Shown here: positions 21,440 through 32,702 of the stretch, in pieces
Position numbering within the stretch: the stretch's first letter is position 1
Layout of the letters: each line of letters begins with the position of its first letter
Origin: Cavia porcellus
Taxonomy: Eukaryota; Chordata; Mammalia; Rodentia; Caviidae
Direction: 5' to 3'
DNA length: 64,000 nucleotides
Assembly: GCF_034190915.1 (NCBI RefSeq)
Contig: NW_026947486.1
Location: 100,359,123-100,423,122, forward strand
Notes under the pieces: model-generated
Databases searched by the model: none
Seen by the model: only the letters and a program-made list of their open reading frames with translations
Told to the model about the DNA's origin: nothing
Program-made: the position numbers and the translations under genes

Positions 21440-21771
21440 TGGACCCAGCTCGTGGGTCAATCCGTATCCACGGGGCAGTTTCCTAGAGAAGGAACGGGGA
21501 TTAACAGAGACAGAGCAGGAGACAGAGAGATGGGGACAAGTTGAGGAAGTCCGATCAAGTCTCGTTTATTGAGGAAGTGGTCGCAGCTTTTATAGGGCAA
21601 GGGCAGGCCAGTGGGACAGGAAGAGGCTATGGGGTGATCTCTGATGGGTCATTGTCACGTCCGTGTACATGACATGAGTAGGAGAGGATTATGGTTAATG
21701 TAGATGCATTATGTGCCCATATGAGGGAGAGGCGGGGAGACTGCAGCAGGGCAGTCTTGCCACTCCCTACA
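21440..21771 (-). mobile_element. Antisense ERV LTR (family B)
   Basis: On the minus strand the LTR starts TGTAGGGAGTGGCAAGACTG and ends GAGCTGGGTCCA, 332 bp. It has a TATA box (CTATAAAAGC, plus-strand position about 21587-21596) and a poly(A) signal (TCAATAAACG, about 21564-21573). A purine-rich tract AGAAAGGGAGGAGA (minus strand) directly precedes it, so this is a 3' LTR. It shares its start and the phrase ACCATAATCCTCTCCT with the solo LTR at 31805-32208 (which has C for the first A of that phrase region). Confidence 0.82.
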
Positions 21772-22790
21772 TCTCCTCCCTTTCTATATTTTTTAATCAG
21801 GAATATGGCAGGCCCTGTGAAGACAGCACCTGTCTTGGGTCAAGGACCTCTTTACATGGACCCAACCAGGCCTTATCCGTCATGGGCTTGCAGGACAGCA
21901 GTTGGTCCTGTGCCTGTCTTAGGCGACCGGTGGTGTAGCATGTATGTCCTAGTTGCCCGTCTCTGGCTGCCTGTCCATTGCCCCAGGGCAGTTAGGCCAC
22001 GTCATTGTATGGGCCACTCATGGGAATTCTTTCCCAGAAGGTTTGTTGATCTGCCATCTCCAGCTGGTGATAGTGTACCTGAATGGGCTTTGCCATAAAC
22101 GCGTCTATCCAGTTATTAATGAGTGTCATAATCCTCTGAGAAATACAAGGCCCCATGAGAGGAGAAGCAACAAGGCAGCTAGGGACCCCAGGAGGGGCGC
22201 TAGGTAGGGGAAGAGCCCTCCCTAGAGCGTGGAGAAAGGATTAGAAGCCATCTGTTGTCTTCTCAATTTGAGCCACTCTTCAATTTCTTGAAGTTTTCCA
22301 TGAACAACATTGGATTGGTTAACATAGAAGCAACATTTTTCCTGTGTAAGGCAAGACAAATCCCCCCCTGTTCTGCAGGCAGGAGGTCTAGCCCTCGTCT
22401 GTTTTGGAGGACCACCTCTGCCAATGAATCTAGTTGATCTTAGAGGGTCTGTATGGTGGCGGACAAGGCCCGGACATCTTCTGACAGCTGGTTGGAGATC
22501 TCAGTGTACATGTCTAGGGCAACACCCAATCCACCTGTACCGGTGGCCAGCACCCCACTGACACCCATTCCTACCAGAAGTGGAACAAGAGCCACCACTC
22601 GTTTTTGGCAGCCAGAGATGTAGGTAAACTCTGGTATGGGTACAGGCTCCTGTCCAGGAATTATATCAATATCAGGCAGAATGGCAGCTAGCATACATAT
22701 TCCTGACTAGTTGGATGGGAGAAAAGGGTAAGCCATATTTGCCCCACATACAAACACTTGTCCTGGGGGAGGGAATAAAGGATCAGTGTG
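21772..22790 (-). pseudogene. ERV env transmembrane remnant, antisense
   Basis: The minus-strand reading frame at 22694-22440 has a hydrophobic Gly/Ala/Leu-rich fusion-peptide-like stretch, then a heptad-like helix. Downstream sequence continues toward an env C-terminus before the purine tract and LTR. The arrangement (TM region, tail, PPT, 3' LTR) is that of the 3' end of an ERV in the minus direction. Surface subunit, pol, gag and the 5' LTR are absent. Its right edge meets plus-strand pol of the host provirus near 22790. It is a fragment that cannot make an envelope protein. Confidence 0.7.
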
Positions 22791-22885
22791 AGGAGCCATA
22801 AGACTGACCCAGAGTTTGGCACCCTGGCAGAGGCCTGTTGCCTATCTTACCAAGAGACTTGATTATGTGGCAGCTGGATGGCCAC
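22791..22885 (+). pseudogene. Provirus pol fragment, left of the solo LTR
   Basis: Plus-strand coding similarity to the RT-RNase H connection of gammaretrovirus-like pol. It is interrupted at 22885 by the MaLR-type LTR and resumes at 23234, after a 5-bp TSD, in the same sense. Confidence 0.65.
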
Positions 22886-23228
22886 TGTCATGGTTTATGT
22901 TTATGGCCCCCAGGCCTCATGAGTTTGAATTATGCATTTGTTATTTGGTTATTGTCTAGTGCTTGGATTGATGGTGTCAGTGCTCCACCCACAAAGGGGT
23001 GGAGCCAGGATGTGATGTAATAGCAGGAAGAAAGTGTGTCTTGCTCTTTGCTGGTTCCTGTTTGCTGTTTGCAGCCACCATGAACTGTGGCCCAGCCATG
23101 TCCACCTGCCTTGGAGCCAACTAAGTGTGGGCTGAAACCTCCAAAAACTGTAAGAAATAAACCTTTCCTTTCCCAACTTTGGGCTTCAGGTATTTTGTCT
23201 CAGCAACGAGTCAAAAGTAACTAAGACA
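22886..23228 (+). mobile_element. Solo LTR, MaLR/ERVL type (family A, copy 2), inside pol
   Basis: 343 bp, TGTCATGGTTTATG...TAACTAAGACA. Perfect TSD GCCAC (22881-22885 and 23229-23233). Removing the insertion and one TSD copy restores collinearity of the pol remnant, so this LTR landed after the provirus did. Confidence 0.88.
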
Positions 23229-23233
23229 GCCAC

Positions 23234-25006
23234 CTTGTCTGCAGGTGATTTCCATGGTGGCCCTCCTGGTAAAGGAGGCTTAAAAATGGACTTTGGACAG
23301 AAACTCTTAATTGTCCCGTCCTATTCACTGGAGACTCTCATTAAGGCCCTGCCAGACAGATGAATGTCTAACTCCCAAGTCATGCACTATCGGGTACTAC
23401 TTCTGGATCTGACTACTGTTAGTTTCAAAGAAACAACAGCTTTAAATCCAGTCACTTTGCTGCCTGACGATGACCCCTCATGCCTTACCACAATTGTACT
23501 GATGTCATTGCTCACCTCATAGGACTTCAACCTGGTTTGACAAATGAGCCACTACCCAGAGTTCCATCCTGCTTCTCCAATGGAAGCAGTTACATCTATC
23601 AAGATAAGCAAGTAATGGAAGCTGCCATTACTATGGACTCTCAGGCTTTATGGGAACAAACACTGGAGCCAGGCTCATTGGCCCAACAGGCTAAACTCAT
23701 TGCCCTCACTGAGGCCCTCAAGTTGTCAAAGTATGCATTTGTTACGGCCCATGTTCATGAGGCCATTTATCAAGAATGGTGTTTATTGACTTCTGGGGCC
23801 AAAAGATTAAAAATGCTCCCCAAATTTTGGACTTGTTGGCTGCCATCTGGATACCAAGGAGAGTGGCTATTATCCTCTATAGAGCCCAATGGTCAGGAGA
23901 TGGCCTTGTTATAATGAGCAAATAATTTGGCGGATGTCACCACCCACAAGGCAGTCACAAAATCAGTGGGGATTGAGATAGCCCTGACATTACCGCTGGT
24001 CCCATCTACTTTGTCAGAGCCTATTTGCACTTGAAAAGACTTGCATCTGGTGGCTCAATTTTGAATGATCCCTGGGGGCTAATATCAAAGCTTGCACAGT
24101 CTGTGAGCCTCAGATGCCCTCAGTGCCAATTGGTGAACCCAAAGCAAGCACTCGCTACATGGGACTATGCCTAGAAAGCATTAACAAATAGACTTTACAA
24201 AAATGGGGAATCCTAGACTTCAAGGAAATAAGTACTTATTAGTAATGATAGATATTTTTCACTAGATGGGTTAAAGCTTTGCCTATTAAGTCTGCGTCAG
24301 CCTTGATAGCAGTTTCCCCAATTTGGGCTCCCCTTATCCATGGGGCCTGACAATGACCCGGCTTTTATAGCCCAGATAACTCAAAAACTAACCTAAGCTT
24401 TGCAGATCAATTGGAAACTCCATTGTGCTTACCAGCTTCAAAGTTCAGGACAAATAAAAAGGATGAACCAGACTTTAAAGATGGTAATAACTAATGGCCT
24501 TAGAAACTGGCAAAAACTTGGTGAGTCTCCTTCCTTTTTGCTCTCTTACATGCAGGATGTATCCTCTATGTTACTGTTATGTCCCCTTTTCAGGCTTTGA
24601 GAGACCTCTTCCTCTTATCCCTAAGATGTTTGAGGAAAAATTAGCTGATTTAGCTAATCAAGATCTTATTAAGTCTCTTCAGCCAGTTCTGACTTCCATC
24701 CACCAGTTATTTCCACAACAACATCCTCCACCTGCGGCCCACTGCGAGGATGAATGCCCAGCTGTGGAGCTTGGGACACTGGTCCTTAGCAAGCAGCACC
24801 ACCGTGAATCTCTTGAGTCACAATGGGAAGGTCCCAACATTGTATTCCTTAGCACTCCAACTTCTATCAAAGTAGCTGGAAAGCCTGCCTGGATTCATCA
24901 TTCCCACTTCAACCAGGTCCCGTCCAAAGGCAATCAACCTACAGATAAGTGGACTGTTGTTCCCTCCAAGGACTTTTTAAAGCTTAAGATTGCCAAATGT
25001 AACTGA
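23234..25006 (+). pseudogene. Provirus pol remnant: RNase H to integrase C-terminus
   Basis: RNase H-like similarity is found in 23480-23914 (a CFSNGSSY-like acidic/Gly-Ser motif, with the first Asp position changed to Asn, and an Ala/Leu-rich helix). Integrase core similarity runs about 24170-24600, and the C-terminal domain about 24740-25006 (a LGTLVLSKQ strand and a WIHHSHF motif). Frames change at least three times and the integrase zinc-binding part is poorly preserved. No complete enzyme is encoded. Confidence 0.8.
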
Positions 25007-25328
25007 TAATCTTGTGTTCTTCCTTATGGAGATCCCAAAGAGGCCTCTGTTTTTATTTTTTAATTGTTACTTGTATGACGGAACAGAGTGAATTTAAATG
25101 TTGATTGTCTTTCTCCTTTTGGTTAACAGCTTTAATAATGGCAGCAGCAAGACCTTTGTTAATCCTCCTATTGGGCCTTGTATTATAAACAAATTGGTAA
25201 ACTATGTCAAAGATTGGATTCTAACTATAAAGCTTATGATTTTAAAGATGCAAGGTTACAAACAGATACCTATGTCTGAAAACCCCATGAACCAATGATT
25301 TGGAGCACTGACTAAAATCAGTGGGGAA
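25007..25328 (+). pseudogene. Provirus env tail remnant and polypurine tract
   Basis: Only the end of an env transmembrane subunit remains, in a frame at 25098-25298: a hydrophobic run, then a GPCIINKLVNYVKD-like membrane-proximal stretch. It is followed by CAGTGGGGAA, a polypurine tract directly before the 3' LTR TG. The rest of env has been deleted. Confidence 0.65.
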
Positions 25329-25864
25329 TGCTGTACACTAGCAAAAAAGAGCATCAATATGTTCGTGTTATGCCTAAGTTATATGAACAAAGTACCTGTA
25401 AAGCCACCATACTGTTCTGTATGCTTTTTTGGGGGGTGACCTAATTGATATGTTAATCAATGCTCCCCTCTGTAAATAATTGTAAATCCCTGGGAACCTA
25501 ACCTAATTGATATGTAAACCATTGTTGCCCCCTACAAATAACAGATGTTGTGCTAGAATAAACTAACAAAGGATTGTTAATCACTGCTGAACTTCTCTGT
25601 CCTCTGCTAAGGGAAACAAGGCCTTCCTTATTTCCTTAGCAGATTTCCTGATCCACAGCCATAACCCCTTACTTTGTAAACTGTGCTTTCTACAAGAAGT
25701 CAGGAAAGTTTTGGGGGAGATATATAGCTTTTGCAAACTCCAACTGCAATGTGTTGCTGGGACCAGGATAAAATTAATCATCACTGCTTTTTTAAAAACC
25801 ATGTCTTGCTACATTATTTTGGACTCAAAGTTTGGGGCTGTTGGGGGCTCACTTGTGGATTACA
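25329..25864 (+). mobile_element. 3' LTR of the class I provirus
   Basis: 536 bp, TGCTGTACACTAGC...GTGGATTACA, preceded by a purine tract. It carries the same U3 direct repeat as the 5' LTR. The AATAAA seen in the 5' LTR is changed to AATTAA here (about 25771). Confidence 0.9.
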
Positions 25865-26789
25865 GGAATACTACCTCAGTTTCCTTTTCTAGAGTGTTCA
25901 GCTTAATTGAACAGAGGTTTGGTTGTATGAAATGATTGCTGTGTTGTACTAATTCTTATGTTGTTATGAGGAATGACAGATGTTTTCTTGACTGTGATTT
26001 CTGTCATCCTCAGCACTGCCTGATCCCTGCTGTTTTCCCTTTCCTATTGAACACAGACACTGAAGGAGTTAAGACTATACCACCACAAATATGACACTGT
26101 GTCAAGCTGAATATTATTATCTAAAGGTACTTGCATAGAGAAAGGTGCAAGGAGTCATTGCATCCATTCCATAATTTCTTAAAATCAGCAGAAGAAATAC
26201 ACAATTAAATGATTCCCTTGTTATACAGAAAGAAAGTAACACCATTTTAAAAACCAGAATTTTAAGCCAGGGGAAGTTTGTAGACTGAATTAAAGTATCT
26301 CATAATTTCTAGCTACCTCACAGAGTTTGGTTAATTTTCCACAGTTCAATAATCTTTGTCACATTAAGTATATAATTTTCCAGCTCTCATTTTAAATAGT
26401 TCTCTGATATCATGTAAAATATGTATGAAATCAATCTATATGCTTTTCTCTTGTTGCTATATGTTAACCTAATTGTTAGGCTCAGGTGAGATCTGCAAAG
26501 CAAGATGTAAATGGTTGCTTCTTCTATAAGACTATAGAATACCAAGAGAAAATAGCACCTCCAGGTGATTTAGAAATCCCAACCCTATCCCCAAGTGCCT
26601 TCCTCCTCCCAGAACAATGGCTTCACAGCACATATTACTGTTACTTATAATTGCATGCGATCCTCGCTCAATCAGCCAGCATGCCTGAGTACCCTCCAAA
26701 CCTCCTAGTAGACCTACTGCCCTAGTTCCTGAAGCCATATTCTTGGCATCCCTATTCTTACCTCTTTATGCCTTCCCTGTTCTATAGGA
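25865..26789. other. Unclassified
   Basis: No gene or named repeat was recognised between the provirus and the 0.8-kb repeat. Confidence 0.4.
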
Positions 26790-27590
26790 CTGCTATGGAT
26801 TGAGAACTGGTGGTCAACTTAATGCCAGCTGATTACCTCAACATGCATTGAGCAAAGATGCTCCACCTGAGGAGGGTTTCCAGGATAAATAGGTGGAGAA
26901 GAAGGGAGGTGTTGGAGGATTGAGGCTTTAAGGAGGCATTGTGGGTTCTCCTATGAGTTGCTGTATGAAATGTTGGTTCTCCTGGAGAAGCTTTGGTCTT
27001 CACATCAAGCATTGCTTCCTGGCTCTGGAGGGGAAGATATGTGCTGCTTGGTCTCCAGGATGAACTCGTCACGCTGCTTCCTGGCACGTACCCGACTGTG
27101 CTTGTCGTCAGAAGAGCTCGGGGCCTCCATGTCGCTGAGGACAACTGTGGTGATTTTCAGGATAGCCCTGGTCTTGGTTGTGTCACTTCTCGGCTCCATT
27201 GTAGAACCCTCATCCCACTAGCACAGCTCCTTTATCCTGCTGGCATAGACTTTCTGGATTCCACTGCTGACCCTTGGGTCTTCCTGGCATGGATCCATAA
27301 AAGAGACTGGTGTGAGTCCTTCTTGTGGGCTCTGGACCTCCAGTTGGACTCGTGGGAGGCATTGTCCTGAGCTCTGGGTTTTTATCTGGACTCATGCGGG
27401 ACATTGCCATGGGGTTTAGGCTCTTGACTAAATAATCTATGTCTTTGGTGTTGCGGATAGATTTACTGCATTTTCCTGTGTTAACTTCCGGTGACCATTA
27501 TAAAAATATTATAAAGTCCATGCCCTGATCTGAATTGTTCTCTGTGCACAACACCTGACTACAACAAGGACTGTTCTTGATAATTCTGGG
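26790..27590 (-). repeat. Unclassified 0.8-kb dispersed repeat, copy 1
   Basis: The reverse complement aligns along its length with 37360-38176. Shared minus-strand anchors include GAAAATGCAG(T/G)AAATCTATCC, CTCCCACGAGTCCAACTGGA and TTAAGTTGACCACCAG. Short minus-strand frames (27005-27199) keep a hydrophilic stretch, SSSDDKHSRVRARKQ, that is partly preserved in the other copy as SSSKDKHSRIYARK. It may be ERV internal sequence or an unfamiliar LTR. No domain was recognised. Confidence 0.75.
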
Positions 27591-27819
27591 GCTAAAGGGA
27601 AACTTAAGCACGTAGAGGATATGACTGCATCTTTTTCTAAGAGGGAATTTTCATCATGATCCTAAACACAATGAAGCAGTTCATTCTTAGCCATTTTGGG
27701 GAGCATTAAACCCAAGTACACTCTTTGTCTAGTCCCAGATTTTAGTAGGTGAAATGCTGGATCCAATTCTGAGGCCTCAGCTATATAAGAGGAGACTGGA
27801 ACATCTAGTGCTTTTAGGG

Positions 27820-27861
<42 letters not shown>

Positions 27862-28683
27862 CTCTGAGTAAGAGAAGTGTGTGTCAGGGGCATATAGCAG
27901 CCCACCAAAGGCTGAAACTAGTCACAAACTAGGTTGTTTGCTTACGTGAGCTGTAAAGTTTCATATTTCTCTTTAATCCAATTTATGTTAATATCTTTTA
28001 ATTTGTAAAGGAATTTCAACTAATCAGAGTTCCTGAGTTTTACAGATACATAAACAAAAAATACATAGACTTGGGGTTAATTTCTAATGATAAAAATCCT
28101 TGATCTTCAGTAATAATTCATGTTTTGTTATCAAAACACACATAAATGCTGCCTATCTGTGTGACCCTAATCACTGGGCCTGTGATAGTATTTATATTGA
28201 CCACCACCACTTGAGGTCAAAACTATGTGGTTACTACAGTGAGATCTTGGTTGCCCAATGGCTGCAAACTCAAACTTTCTACTACTCAAACTGTAAAAAA
28301 AAAAAAAAATTGATGTCCATAATTTTGCTGGACAGTGGAACAGAAAATCTCACTTGGAAAAAACCTATAACAGAGAAGAGTGAGTCAAATGCCACATATG
28401 ACTGAGGATTCAAGGGGGGGGGAGTCATCCTCCAGATGACATGCATTGCTTGTGCTGGGTGTTAATACATTTGTCACTGTGCTTTTTTAGGTACTTTATT
28501 TCCAAACAATATTGTAGCCATGGCTCCAATATCAGCAGTAAAGCTAAAGGGAAAATAGAACTAAAGAAAGCAATTATTGTAAAATTTGTTACAGTCCTGG
28601 AAAAATGCATTTGCAAGTGTAATTTTCAGGCCTCATAATTATTTAGGTTGCCATTTCATCTGGGAAAATTTTGTTTAGTTTTT
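27591..28683. other. Unclassified, with an (AC)n repeat
   Basis: (AC)n microsatellite at about 27821-27861. No gene is seen. A Cys-Val repeat frame across it is an artefact. Confidence 0.5.
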
Positions 28684-28800
28684 TGTTTGTTTGTTTGTTT
28701 GTTTGTTTTTGTTTTTGTTTTTATCAGTACCAGGGATCGAACTCATGACGGCCTGCTTGTAAGGCAGGTGCTTATGCCATTGAGGTAAATTCCCAGCCCC
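28684..28800 (-). mobile_element. ID-type SINE, antisense, with TSD
   Basis: Antisense tail (GTTT)n, then ATCAGTACCAGGGATCGAAC (B-box), ending TTCCCAGCCCC. The flanks repeat TTTGTTTAGTTTTT (about 28669-28683 and 28803-28816). Confidence 0.9.
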
Positions 28801-28816
28801 AATTTGTTTAGTTTTT

Positions 28817-30954
28817 GAACTTTATAGTGTGAAAACACGAATATGGAATATAACTGTGTTTGACATCCAAGGCATCACTGTAGTTGGTAGTCTTTTCTAT
28901 CTTCTAAATCTACATGGACACCGAATCTTATTTTTTCCTTGATTTTTTTTCTTTTTTGCTGTGTTTCCCAACAAGAGGCCTAGGGAGCCTCTCTACTTGG
29001 TCTAATGAATATAAGCTGAAAGTTTCTGTAGTCATCTCATGTTCACGAGCAGGAGTATGGGATAGAGACCCTGATTAGTTGGCCTTGGAGCTTGTATCTT
29101 TTTGGACTGTGCTTAAGTTATAATAGTGCCTTACACTATCCTTAGGGAAACTACATACTATTCTGCAGGTCGCTGCTATCATGTGCTTTCCTGACCCCAC
29201 ATGCGAAACATATTTCCAGAGAATTCCTGGGAAGAGAGGCACACAGAGGCAGTGTTATGGTGATATGTGGTATGGCTGAGGACAAGTTATTAAGACAAGT
29301 TAATTTGGAGTCGTGTAGTATCTTCCCCAACTACTAATCTTTGCCATTGTGTTGATAAAACAGACCTGGAGAACAAAGAAAGCAATGGTGTGGCCATATT
29401 ACAGCAAATATTAATTTATAAAACAAGCTACAGAAGTAAACAATGATAAGTAGTGACTATTGGATTTCCATAGAAGGTGAAAATAATATAAAATTCCATG
29501 GATGTGAGTGTTGAACAGTTCCATAATTATATTTAAAACCTTTATGCTGCATACTCAAAGTAAGGGAAATGTTTCTTCCATTAATTAGGTCTAAAGTGGT
29601 ATATAAAAAGGAAATATAAGAGGTCAGATGTGAGTGATAGCCCATCATTTGCCAACAGTTGCTCAGGATCATTGTCTTACTTCCTGCTGTTCAGGGCATG
29701 GGCACCAACAGCATCACATGGGATCTAATATCAGCTCATCTATACTTCATTCCCTGCTTGCTGCTGGGAAGCTCTACCTCAGAGTTCTGGAGACCTGCAG
29801 ACTCAAGGGGGAAATTACCTGTACTTTCATGTCATTTCTTTCCTCTTCCCAGTACAGAAAAAGACTTTGTAACAGGATCAGCAACTTCCTGCTCCACAAG
29901 TCCTTCTGCCATCCTGAGAGATCATCCTTAATAAATGTGAGATCTCCAAGAATCCTGACATACAAATGATGGTAAAGGACTCAGAAGTGACCTATGTCTG
30001 AGACAACAGGCTTAAATTGTGGCACTTGTGGGTGTCCTCCAGGAAAGCAAATGGAATTACAGGTTTTGCATGTGAAAAATGAAGGAAAGGACAGCAGCTG
30101 CAGCCCAGACACTGAAGAGCCTTCTGTGATCCAGGGAGGACATGTGGCAAATCACAGCTGTGCCTCAATCACACCTGACTGGGCTCAGGTGTGCACCGCT
30201 ATCTCAGAGAACATGCTTCCATGTCTGCTGGGGACTGAGCTATGTAAGGGGTAAGCTGCTGACCACAGTCTCTGAAGACAAGGTAATGCTGCAGCTCTGG
30301 GCTGCTGAATCTCACTCAGGGGATTCAAGGGCAATAAAACCACCAACCTAGAGACCAAACAGTTCTGTAATTGGCAAGATTTACTGTCTGTGTTTCCCAA
30401 GGTCCTGCTGATTCTCACAAGCTTTTGCCTCAGAAGTGCCTTATGTTTACTGTACCACCCAAACTTATCTGAAATTCAGTAAATACTGGATATCCAGAGA
30501 AGTCTTTATCTTAACTCCCAGGGAGTTTTGACCTTCCTAGATTCCCAAAAAACATATTACTTGTTTCTTTTGTTTAAGTCTTCACCATAATTCATTAGAA
30601 GATTGGGGGCCAGGCCAAGTCCCTAATGCACATCAACTAAACTGGAGGATCAATGAGAGATAAGAACTCGATGGTGCATGCGTCTCTCATATCAAATGGT
30701 GGTGATTCCTTTAGGGAGTGGGGCTTCTTCTCAATGATGATTTTAACAAGGGCATGGAGCTTCCCCGGCTCTCATTTACCCTGACTTTTAGGAGCTGGTG
30801 AGCTATGGGTGAGGAAGCCAGAAGAGCAGTAAGAGAAGTCATGTTTAGAAGAGTCCCAGGAATTTGTCCTTTTGTGCTATAGGCTAGAAACCCAGTACCT
30901 GGCATATAGAACAAGAGCCAACTAATACAGGGGAATGAAATGCCCAACCTACTA
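28817..30954. other. Mostly unclassified; LTR-like patch around 29640-29940
   Basis: No gene is identified. The patch has a CT-rich body and an AATAAA at about 29930, suggesting a decayed LTR, but no family or ends could be fixed. Small ORFs (29634-29969, 29994-30254) lack recognisable domains. Confidence 0.35.
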
Positions 30955-31392
30955 TGTCAGTCAGTTTGTGCTCTCTAAAATCGAAGAATGAATTTTAGGA
31001 ACAATGGAGGTAATAGTAGAATATATTTATTGAGAGAAAGGAAACTTCTGTCTGAGATAGACAGAAGGGGTCTCGGGCAGGATGCCAAGGACTCTGTCTT
31101 TTTTAGGGACTTTTATAGAGTAAAACCATAGGTTCAAAGTGGGGGAAGACTGTGAACTTACAAGGCAGATGGGCATAAGGTGGGGCATAACTATAGTTAG
31201 CCAATAAGATCAATACTTCAGGTAAAATTGATTACATTAGGGACAAATGGGAAAGCGAGTCATGTAGAAAGCGGGGATTTTTACAGAGCAATGACTCTTT
31301 CCAGAGGGGTGGGAACTATTTAGGGTATCAATTCTCAGGATATGGGTGCATTTGTATGGTCTTTTGTCTTGAGGCCTGGCCCACAGCAAGAG
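30955..31392 (-). mobile_element. ERV LTR, antisense (family C)
   Basis: On the minus strand there is a TATA box CTATAAAAGTCCC (plus about 31110-31122), CTCAATAAATATA as poly(A) signal (plus about 31022-31034) and a CA-type end at about 30955. The upstream limit near 31392 is approximate. No paired LTR was found, so it is probably a solo LTR. Confidence 0.65.
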
Positions 31393-31426
31393 GCATCAGC
31401 TTCTACAGCAAGAGGCATCAGCTTCC
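31383..31426. repeat. 22-bp tandem duplication
   Basis: Two units with core ACAGCAAGAGGCATCAGCTT, at 31383-31404 and 31405-31426, differing at the last base. Confidence 0.95.
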
Positions 31427-31872
31427 CTGCAGCTGCCAGGTGTCTGCACTGGCTCCATTGAGGAATTGCCCTATTTCACTGCCTATAATATTTTAGCTAA
31501 CTCAGTCACCTGCAATACAATCATGCTTGTTAGTGGGATAGTGTTTGAAATTGTAGACAAGAACCCTAAACACTCTCTCCAGGTCTGGGAGAAAAACTGC
31601 AAAGCTCCTGAGAAACTCAACTCTTTTCTCGTTCATATTTTTCTGGTTGGTGTATTTAGAACTATGCAAACAATAGTTCTCATATCTTCTTTCCTACTTT
31701 TCTCCCTTCACTCATAATTCCAAACACATTGGCTTCTTTGTCAAACATGCTAGGCTAGTACTTGTCTCAAGGCCTTTGCAAATTCCTTTCCTGCAAAAAT
31801 TTCCTGTAGGGAGTGGCTCAGAATGGCAGCTGTTGCCCTGCCCCTCCCACCTGAGGGCATTTTGTGTGTCAG

Positions 31873-31986
31873 CCTACATTTCCCATGATCCTCCCCTTGC
31901 CTACAATGCACATGAGGTAAGCAACTTCCCGCTTCAGCCTACATTTCCCATGATCCTCATGTCTGCCTACATTACCCATAATCCTC
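31873..31986 (+). promoter_or_regulatory. Three ZNF143-like motifs in the LTR U3
   Basis: CTACATTTCCCATGATCC occurs at 31874 and 31939, and a variant CTACATTACCCATAATCC at 31967. The core resembles the ZNF143/THAP11 site ACTACAATTCCCA. A partial fourth copy may lie near 31901 (CCTACAATGCACATGA). Binding is inferred only. Confidence 0.5.
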
Positions 31987-32065
31987 TCCTGCTTACATCA
32001 TATATCCGGATGTGACCCATGACCTATCAGATAACACTCCGTGTCCCATTGGCCCGCCTCCACCC

Positions 32066-32095
32066 TATATAAGTTGTAGCCATTTTAAAAATAAA
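32066..32095 (+). promoter_or_regulatory. LTR TATA box and poly(A) signal
   Basis: TATATAAG (32066-32073) and AATAAA (32090-32095) in the solo LTR, in the normal order and a compact spacing for an LTR. Confidence 0.7.
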
Positions 32096-32329
32096 GGAGG
32101 CTTGAATGAAATCCCACCAAGTCTCAGTCTCTGTTTTCTCTTGCCCTGCCCTTCTTCCCTTTCCTTTCTCCAGGCGAAGGCCCACGGACTGATCTGCGGG
32201 ATGGATCAATTTCCCAAAGTTTTCTCCCTTATTTCTAGCTCTTTACTCAACTAATCACTGAGGCTTTTCCTATTAAGAACCTTTAAAATGAATCTGATCA
32301 TTTTGGTTACTTTCTCATCCCTAGAACCC

Positions 32330-32702
32330 AATATCCAACACACACAACTTAAAGGATGAAATTTTTGTTTTGGCTTACAGTTTGTAGAGGTTTCAGTACA
32401 TAGTTGTCTATTTCTTAGGCAGGACCGCACAGCAGTGGGAAATGGCAACAGGATACATTCATGGCAGAACAGCAGGAAGCATAAAGTGAGCAAGGGAAGA
32501 TAAACTGTTTCAGGCCATGCCTCCAGTGTCCCACTTTCTCCAGTGAGGCTTCATCTTCCAACGCCATATTTAGTTATAAATTCCACAGTACAGTAACGCA
32601 CTGTTGAGTGTCTTGCCCATGACCTAATTATCTGCAAAAGGCCTCACTTATGAGCCCATGAATCTTTGCAGGAACATGTAGATATAAACCAAAACACTGA
32701 GT
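32330..32702 (-). mobile_element. MaLR LTR, antisense
   Basis: GGCTTACAGTTTGTAGAGGT and TTTCAGT near the left end parallel the 14600 copy. The right end reads ATGTAGATATAAACCAAAAC on the plus strand, a decayed form of the MaLR start. Middle phrases such as CATGGCAGAACAGCAGGAAG fit the family. Confidence 0.72.

Larger units (their letters stand above)
19814..25864 (+). mobile_element. Class I (gammaretrovirus-like) endogenous provirus, defective and nested
   Basis: Two related LTRs (19814-20356 and 25329-25864) bracket a primer-binding site resembling tRNA-Pro, a repeat-rich leader, pol remnants from the end of RT to the integrase C-terminus, and a short env transmembrane tail. Gag, protease, most of RT and nearly all of env are missing. 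Later insertions inside it are an ID SINE, an antisense ERV piece and a MaLR-type solo LTR. LTR termini are TG...TA and TG...CA. A clean flanking TSD is not visible. It cannot encode any complete retroviral protein. Confidence 0.88.
31805..32208 (+). mobile_element. Solo ERV LTR (family B) with 6-bp TSD
   Basis: 404 bp, TGTAGGGAGTGGC...GGGATGGATCA, flanked by ATTTCC (31799-31804 and 32209-32214). ATTGG box at about 32047, TATATAAG at 32066-32073 and AATAAA at 32090-32095. The 6-bp TSD is the usual mark of class II (ERVK-like) integration. It shares its start and an internal phrase with the antisense LTR at 21440-21771. Confidence 0.88.

Noticed and set aside
26833..27370. Cluster of ORFs on both strands of the 0.8-kb repeat
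   Set aside because: Not called as genes: frames are short, broken differently in the second copy and without known domains. Kept only as a finding.
27662..27862. Cys-Val repeat protein on the minus strand
   Set aside because: Created by the (AC)n microsatellite.
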